Shown here: positions 15,659-19,976 of the stretch, one piece after another
Layout of the letters: every line of letters starts with the position of its first letter
How positions within the stretch are numbered: position 1 is the first letter of the stretch
Source of the DNA: Candidatus Thorarchaeota archaeon
GTDB taxonomy: Archaea > Asgardarchaeota > Thorarchaeia > Thorarchaeales > Thorarchaeaceae
NCBI GenBank assembly: GCA_004524595.1
Contig: SDOA01000077.1
Location: 1 to 19,976 of the forward strand
DNA length: 19,976 bases
Direction of reading: 5' to 3'
Program-made: the position numbers and the translations under genes
The notes under the pieces: generated by a model
The model's database searches: none
Told to the model about the DNA's origin: nothing
Seen by the model: only the letters and a program-made list of their open reading frames with translations

Positions 15659-15730
15659 TGAATTATTAAGTCTGTGGGTCTGTCTTTTGATAATTAAGCC
15701 CTTCCCTACAAATGTATGGCATCTTATAGG

Positions 15731-16942
15731 TTAGAGAAGTTCCCAAGACGTGGCTGTGCTCACACCTCCGCCACCACAAAGTGTTGCCATCCCTCTTTCA
15801 AGACCTCTATTTCTCAATGCATAGAGCAATGTAATTACAATCCGAGCACCTGTAGAACCTACTGGGTGTCCCAATCCTATTCCTGACCCATTAACATTGA
15901 CCTTCTCTCTGTCCCAACCGAGTGGTTTGAGTCCTTGTTCTACTGCTAAGAATTGACTTGCAAATGCTTCATTTAACTCAACAAGATCCCAATCATTGAA
16001 ACCCTCTCCAGTCCTCTCCATAAGGTTCCTCACAGCAACAACCGGAGATTCTCCCATGAGGTGCGGTTCACTGCATCCCATTCCATATCCAACCAGTCGT
16101 GCTATTGGTTGAGAACCAAGTTCTTCTGCCTTTTCCATTGACATCAATAGAACTGCTGATGCACCATCATTGATGCCGCTAGAGTTACCCGCAGTCACCG
16201 TACCATCTTTCCTAAAAGCAGGTTTGAGTTTCGCTAGATCATCCATTGTTAAATTCGGTCTGAAGTGCTCATCATGTTCGACAATTAAGGTGTCTTTTCT
16301 ACCTTTGATTTCAATAGGAATAATCTCGTTTTTGAAATCTCCATCTTTAGTTGCTCTCTCAGCATTATTATGAGACCTTAATGCAACAACATCTTGGTCT
16401 TTTCTTGAGAATCCATATTTATCATTGAGAAACTCAGCGGTCTCTCCCATGATATATGGCTTACCTGTTTCAGGATGTGGATAGAAGTGACTTCCTGCAT
16501 GAAGCCCAGTAGTCAACGCGTCCATGAAGACACCGTCAAAAAGACGCATTCCCCATCGTGCATTCTCAACACAGTATGGAGCGTTTGACATTGATTCGAC
16601 TCCTCCGGCGAGGATTATATCCGTAAATCCAGTTTCGATTTGAAGCGCCCCGCTGATTATAGCGTCCATTGCAGATGTACAGACTCTATTAATTGTGACT
16701 GCAGGAACTGTGTGTGGTATCCCTGCTAAAAGAGCTGATATTCGCGCTATATTAAGTGCCTTAGGTGGCTCCATACAATTTCCAATCCTTACATCCCCAA
16801 TTATCGAAGGATCAATACCCGCTTTGTTTACAACTTCTCTAATGACCTGTGATGCTAGTTCGGGAGCCTGAATGTCTTTCAATGAGCCTCCAAATGTCCC
16901 TATTGGACTTCTACCAGCTGCTACAACCACAATGTCTTTCAT
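15731..16942 (-). CDS. Thiolase (acetyl-CoA C-acyltransferase, bacterial type)
   Basis: The 403-residue protein is a full-length thiolase that makes or cleaves 3-ketoacyl-CoA. Catalytic residues are present: nucleophile C88 in NRVCTSAMDAI, H359 in GLGHPVGSTGARI and C389 in LCGGGGVSTAT. The NEAFA motif (NEAFASQF) is also intact. The architecture is the canonical AtoB/FadA/PaaJ type. Archaeal mevalonate-pathway thiolases are usually of the SCPx type paired with an OB-fold partner, and no such partner or HMG-CoA synthase is next to it, so fatty-acid or organic-acid metabolism is more likely. It stands 90 nt upstream of the flavoprotein gene on the same strand and has its own TATA-like promoter. 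Confidence 0.93.
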   Translation of the reverse strand: MKDIVVVAAGRSPIGTFGGSLKDIQAPELASQVIREVVNKAGIDPSIIGDVRIGNCMEPPKALNIARISALLAGIPHTVPAVTINRVCTSAMDAIISGALQIETGFTDIILAGGVESMSNAPYCVENARWGMRLFDGVFMDALTTGLHAGSHFYPHPETGKPYIMGETAEFLNDKYGFSRKDQDVVALRSHNNAERATKDGDFKNEIIPIEIKGRKDTLIVEHDEHFRPNLTMDDLAKLKPAFRKDGTVTAGNSSGINDGASAVLLMSMEKAEELGSQPIARLVGYGMGCSEPHLMGESPVVAVRNLMERTGEGFNDWDLVELNEAFASQFLAVEQGLKPLGWDREKVNVNGSGIGLGHPVGSTGARIVITLLYALRNRGLERGMATLCGGGGVSTATSWELL

Positions 16943-16962
16943 AGAAATTGCCTGTGCAAATG

Positions 16963-16974
16963 TCCCTTATATCG
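16963..16974 (-). promoter_or_regulatory. TATA-like box of the thiolase gene
   Basis: On the minus strand the sequence reads CGATATAAGGG, with ATATAAG about 24-30 nt before the ATG at 16942. This spacing would start transcription at or next to the start codon, giving a leaderless mRNA; there is no ribosome binding site. Confidence 0.5.
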
Positions 16975-17061
16975 TGCTTGGTGGGTGAAATCCATGCCTT
17001 TTGTTCTACGCAATGAATGTGTACATCTGGTTACAAGTTCATTTAAGCCATAGTTTAGTAA

Positions 17062-17330
17062 ATGAAAAGTGTCAGGTCCGGTTATGATGTGAGCGTCTTA
17101 ATGGAAGGAGATAGGTTTTACATGACGGGAATGAGTTGGTTAGGAGAATCTTACTTGGATTTTGGGGAGCAGCACCTGACGGGGGGCAGACAGTAGAAGA
17201 CAGCCAAATATCAGCTGTTTGCCCCCACCGTGGTACAGTTATTTCAATTGTTTCAATAGATAATACCCATGACATTATGCTTAAGTGGGAATCAGGTTTT
17301 GTTAATTTTAGACTGAGGTCAATAGAATGA
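17062..17330 (+). CDS. Small frame-split gene upstream of thrS (possible -1 frameshift)
   Basis: Frame 1 runs from ATG 17062 to TAG 17196 (44 codons, containing MEGDRFYMTGMSWLGE). Another frame, one base back, is open past the G-run and ends at TGA 17330. Joining them at the G-run 17181-17186 by a -1 shift, or by one added G, gives an 89-residue protein ending in GTVISIVSIDNTHDI and a basic GFVNFRLRSIE end. That half resembles small SH3/Tudor-like barrels (G-x-V-x-x-I, then WxxGxV). The ATGA overlap with thrS (17327-17330) suggests real translation of the second frame. Starts at GTG 17089 or ATG 17101 are also possible. A pseudogene or a one-base sequence error explains it equally well. Function unknown. 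Confidence 0.45.
17179..17231 (+). promoter_or_regulatory. Slippery heptamer and inverted repeats inside the frame-split gene
   Basis: G-GGG-GGC (17181-17187) fits the X-XXY-YYZ pattern in the first reading frame. Arms at 17179-17193 and 17215-17231 pair with two bulges and one G-U. A nested perfect 5-bp hairpin (ACAGC at 17200-17204, GCTGT at 17214-17218) lies about 12 nt after the heptamer. It could aid frameshifting or serve as a thrS leader structure. Confidence 0.35.
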
Positions 17331-19219
17331 GGATGCTTCAGATACACAGTGATGGATTCAGTTATGAAGCTAAGCGGAAAGCGCTTAAGAACGCTGAAGA
17401 CCTGGAAGTAAAACACTACAGGACTGATGACTCATGTCTTGTTAATTTTATTGCAGCAGAGTCCCTAGATGAATCGAACATTGTTGGAGCCGCTGAAAAA
17501 ACAGCAGATATGATAGCATCCGCAGCAGAAGAAGTCAAGGAAACAAATATTGTCATATACCCTTGGGTTCATCTCTCAGAGACCCCTGCAAAACCAAATA
17601 CTGCAATCAAGTTATTGAAGGATATCTCATCGAACCTTAAGAAGCGTGGGTTTAATGTTATTCAAGTACCGTTTGGATGGTATAAAGCGTTTGAAATCCA
17701 TTGTAAAGGACACCCTCTTGCAGAGCGTTCTAAAGTGCTTGACATCTCAAAAGAGATAGCAAAGGCGGCTGACGTAGATGTAACTGAAGGAGAGGATCTG
17801 ACTGCATTACAAGCAGAAGAAAAGGCAACTTCAAAATTCTACATCATGGAACAAAATGGAAAACTTACTGATGTTAAAGAGTTCAATTACAAGAAGTTCA
17901 AAGAGCTTGAACTCTATGTAGCCTATGAAACTGCAAAAGACCGTACTGTCCAAGAACCGCCTCCGCACATAGAGATTATGAAGAATCTTGAACTGGTAGA
18001 TTATGAGCCTGGCTCAGATGCTGGTAATTTTCGATGGCCACCACGAGGACTTACACTAAAGAAGGCAATTGAAGAACGTGTGACTGCTGAAATGGTTGAC
18101 TATGGTGCTCATGTGGTTCAAACGCCACTGATCTATGACTACTCACATCCGTCATTGAAATCGTACTTGAAGAGATTTCCATCAAGGCAGTATGTCATTC
18201 GTTCTGGAGACCGTGACTACTTTGCACGATTTTCAGCCTGCTTTGGGCAGTTCTTACTCATATCTCAAGCACAAGTTTCTTACAAGCAATTACCATTGAA
18301 ACTATTTGAGATTGCACCCTCTTACAGAAGAGAACAGAGTGGCGAATTAGCGGGTATGAGACGACCGAGAGCCTTCACAATGCCTGACATTCACGAAATA
18401 GTCGCAGACGTTGAGATGGCAAAGGATGCGGTCAATAATCAATTAATGTTTGTAACGAAATTAATGAACGAGCTAGAGCTTACTTATGAGGTATCCTTCA
18501 GAATCTTAAGGTCATTCTTCGAGGAGCATAAGGAATTCGTGGAAGGTGTGATAGCAAAAGTAGGGAAGCCTGTGATGCTTGAGCTCTTCGAAGAACGTTA
18601 TGCCTATTTCATCTTCAAAGGAGAATGGAATGTAGTTGACCAACAGAAGAAGGCAGCATGTCTGGGTACCATACAAATCGACGTCGAGAATGGTGAGAGA
18701 TTCAATATTACTTACACAGATCCTGATGGTAAGGATAGATTTCCTCTAATTCTTCATACCTCTCCTTCTGGATCAATAGAGCGTATTCTGTATGGTGTTT
18801 TAGAGCAGGCGAGTAAAGATATGAAAGCTGGGAAAATACCTCACCTTCCACTTTGGATGACCCCTGTTCAAGTTCGGTTGGTACCAGTCAATGAGAATTT
18901 CGTTGATTATTGTGTTGAAATCGCTAAGAGTTTAGATAACGCAGGTATAAGATACGAAATTGATGATCGTCAACAGACTCTAGGTAAAAAGATTAGGTCT
19001 GCAGAAAAACTCTGGGTACCTTATATTATTGTAATTGGCGAAAAAGAGATGGAAAGTAAGGAACTTTCTGTTAGACGTCGTGAATTGAAAGACCAAGTCC
19101 CGATGAAAGTTGAGGCCCTTATAGATGAAATCGAAAATAAAACGAGTTTTGCTCCAAAGCAAAGACTTCTACTTCCGAGTTTGATCTCCAAACAACCGAT
19201 ATTCTCAAGAGAAGTCTAG
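17327..19219 (+). CDS. thrS: Threonyl-tRNA synthetase, archaeal type
   Basis: The 630-residue enzyme charges tRNA-Thr. The N-terminus (MRMLQIHSDGFSYEAKRKAL) starts the archaeal D-aminoacyl-deacylase-like editing domain (about 1-145), which differs from the bacterial TGS/N2 domains. The class II core follows: motif 2 SYRREQSGELAGMRRPRAF (332-350) and motif 3 GSIERILYG (482-490). The zinc-binding triad is C305, H356 and H477. The C-terminal anticodon-binding domain spans about 510-610. The start overlaps the stop of the upstream frame-split gene by ATGA, so translation may be coupled; a second ATG lies 6 nt later. The length and order are normal for archaea. A short unaligned tail after about residue 606 (TSFAPKQRLLLPSL) is of unknown use. 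Confidence 0.96.
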   Translation: MRMLQIHSDGFSYEAKRKALKNAEDLEVKHYRTDDSCLVNFIAAESLDESNIVGAAEKTADMIASAAEEVKETNIVIYPWVHLSETPAKPNTAIKLLKDISSNLKKRGFNVIQVPFGWYKAFEIHCKGHPLAERSKVLDISKEIAKAADVDVTEGEDLTALQAEEKATSKFYIMEQNGKLTDVKEFNYKKFKELELYVAYETAKDRTVQEPPPHIEIMKNLELVDYEPGSDAGNFRWPPRGLTLKKAIEERVTAEMVDYGAHVVQTPLIYDYSHPSLKSYLKRFPSRQYVIRSGDRDYFARFSACFGQFLLISQAQVSYKQLPLKLFEIAPSYRREQSGELAGMRRPRAFTMPDIHEIVADVEMAKDAVNNQLMFVTKLMNELELTYEVSFRILRSFFEEHKEFVEGVIAKVGKPVMLELFEERYAYFIFKGEWNVVDQQKKAACLGTIQIDVENGERFNITYTDPDGKDRFPLILHTSPSGSIERILYGVLEQASKDMKAGKIPHLPLWMTPVQVRLVPVNENFVDYCVEIAKSLDNAGIRYEIDDRQQTLGKKIRSAEKLWVPYIIVIGEKEMESKELSVRRRELKDQVPMKVEALIDEIENKTSFAPKQRLLLPSLISKQPIFSREV

Positions 19220-19300
19220 TCTTTGATTACCTCAAAGAATCACAGATGTATCCAATATGGAATTTATATTCCTCTAACTTCCCCTCAATTTTTTAATTCA

Positions 19301-19380
19301 GCGGCAATAAGCGGCAAATCAAATGATTCATGACACGGGATTTTGTAAACATCTTCTTTTCTCATAACAACTACGTTATG
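19301..19380 (+). promoter_or_regulatory. Direct and inverted repeats upstream of the saccharopine dehydrogenase-like gene
   Basis: GCGGCAA occurs at 19301-19307 and again at 19311-19317, a 10-bp period that places both copies on the same helix face. CATAAC (19363-19368) and GTTATG (19375-19380) form a perfect inverted repeat with a 6-nt spacer, 63 nt before the ATG at 19444. The rest of the 224-nt gap after thrS is AT-rich, with TTTATATT at 19263-19270. These are candidate regulator sites only. Confidence 0.35.
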
Positions 19381-19443
19381 CGATAGTGTTTTTACTCGCC
19401 ATGTAGTAAGGTAATGTTGCTTTAACTTTGAGGTCGTTCTGAG

Positions 19444-19976
19444 ATGAAGATAGGTATTATCGGTAGTGGTCAAATGGGTAAAGGTGCTGCTTATGATTTA
19501 GCTAAGCAGGATTCAGTTGAACGAATTTTTTTGGCAGATATTAATCAAGAATGCGCAACTTCCTTATCCAAAGAAGTTGGTCCAAAGACAGAAGCAGTAA
19601 AGGTTGATGCAAGAGATCGTCAACAATTGGTAGAGTTTTTCAATAAGGTTGATTCTGTTATCAGTGCTGTAAGCTACACTGTAAATGTATTGCATACAGA
19701 AGTTGCTATCGAAACTGGAACCCACATGTGCGACCTTGGCGGAGGTTGGGCGATAGTTCAAAAACAGCTAGAACTTCATGATAAAGCAAAAGATGCAGGA
19801 GTTACCATTGTTCCAGATTGTGGACTTGCACCCGGAATGGTGAGTGTACTTACCAGACAAGGTATTGAATATCTTGATAGAGTAGAAAGTGTTAAAATTC
19901 GCGTAGGAGGTCTACAACAAGAACCCAGACCGCCATTGAATTATTCATTAATATTTTCAGTTGAAGGCCTCATTAA
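19444..19976 (+). CDS. Saccharopine dehydrogenase/lysine dehydrogenase family protein (N-terminal part)
   Basis: The frame is open from ATG 19444 to the window edge (177 codons), so the C-terminus is missing. The start MKIGIIGSGQMGKGAAYDLA is a Rossmann NAD(P) motif (G-x-G-x-x-G). Family marks follow: AVSYTVN, HMCDLGGGW, DAGVTIVPDCGLAPGMVSVL and RVGGLQQEPRPPLNYSLIFS. These match the lysine 6-dehydrogenase/saccharopine dehydrogenase-like (Lys9) proteins, which oxidise or reduce an amino-acid epsilon carbon-nitrogen bond. A GAGGT motif lies 9 nt before the ATG. Which substrate is used cannot be decided from this part. No other lysine-pathway gene is in the window. Confidence 0.9.
   Translation, partial: MKIGIIGSGQMGKGAAYDLAKQDSVERIFLADINQECATSLSKEVGPKTEAVKVDARDRQQLVEFFNKVDSVISAVSYTVNVLHTEVAIETGTHMCDLGGGWAIVQKQLELHDKAKDAGVTIVPDCGLAPGMVSVLTRQGIEYLDRVESVKIRVGGLQQEPRPPLNYSLIFSVEGLI

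Noticed and set aside
17136..17330. Independent 64-codon gene starting at TTG 17136
   Set aside because: Its first 15 codons overlap a better-looking frame and read poorly as protein; no ribosome binding site is present. The frame-split reading explains the region better.
1..19976. tRNA, rRNA, CRISPR array, insertion sequence or prophage
   Set aside because: Nearly all space is filled by protein genes with gaps below 300 nt; by eye I saw no cloverleaf with a TTC-arm, no regular spaced repeats and no transposase or integrase motifs. A covariance-model search would be needed to exclude small RNAs.

Overview
The window looks like chromosomal DNA of an anaerobic archaeon. The strongest marker is a threonyl-tRNA synthetase of the archaeal type (17327-19219). 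Supporting signs are TATA-like boxes about 23-31 nt upstream of several start codons (suggesting leaderless mRNAs), frequent TTG starts, and many iron-sulfur and flavin redox genes. The mix of archaeal information genes with bacterial-type metabolic genes would fit an Asgard archaeon such as a Thorarchaeota-like lineage. That placement is a guess. I see no rRNA, tRNA, CRISPR array, transposase or phage genes.

Layout. Positions 1-729 (minus) hold a secreted or membrane-anchored protein cut by the window edge and a small two-helix membrane protein with a C-terminal zinc ribbon. Positions 892-2745 (plus) hold an ArsB/NhaD-type ion permease and a DinB-fold protein. Positions 2752-5130 (minus) encode a molybdopterin oxidoreductase with a two-cluster ferredoxin module set inside its last domain. 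Divergent from it is a PduO-type cobalamin adenosyltransferase (5301-5891). Positions 6165-9083 form a tight plus-strand operon: an SCP2-like carrier, an FAD-linked dehydrogenase and an HdrD/GlcF-like Fe-S protein. Positions 9122-10685 (minus) hold an extended SDR and an unknown helical protein. Divergent from these is an Eis-like N-acetyltransferase (10776-11987). Positions 12017-13105 (minus) encode a cysteine-rich Fe-S protein coupled to a 2[4Fe-4S] ferredoxin, and 13225-13557 (plus) a DsrE-like protein. Positions 13585-16942 (minus) hold a methyltransferase, a dihydrolipoamide dehydrogenase-like flavoprotein and a bacterial-type thiolase. Positions 17062-19219 (plus) hold a small gene that is open only if read across two frames, followed by thrS. 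A saccharopine/lysine dehydrogenase-family gene runs off the right edge.

How the genes may work together (inference). Thiolase, the SCP2-FAD-Fe-S operon and the cobalamin adenosyltransferase (which makes AdoCbl, used for example by methylmalonyl-CoA mutase) point to acyl-chain or organic-acid oxidation with electrons passed to Fe-S carriers. The ferredoxin pair, the molybdoenzyme and the DsrE-like protein add redox and possibly sulfur-relay functions.

The most unusual items are the frame-split gene ahead of thrS, where a G6-C slippery heptamer and nearby inverted repeats suggest either -1 frameshifting or a one-base error, and the ferredoxin insertion inside the molybdopterin-binding domain.
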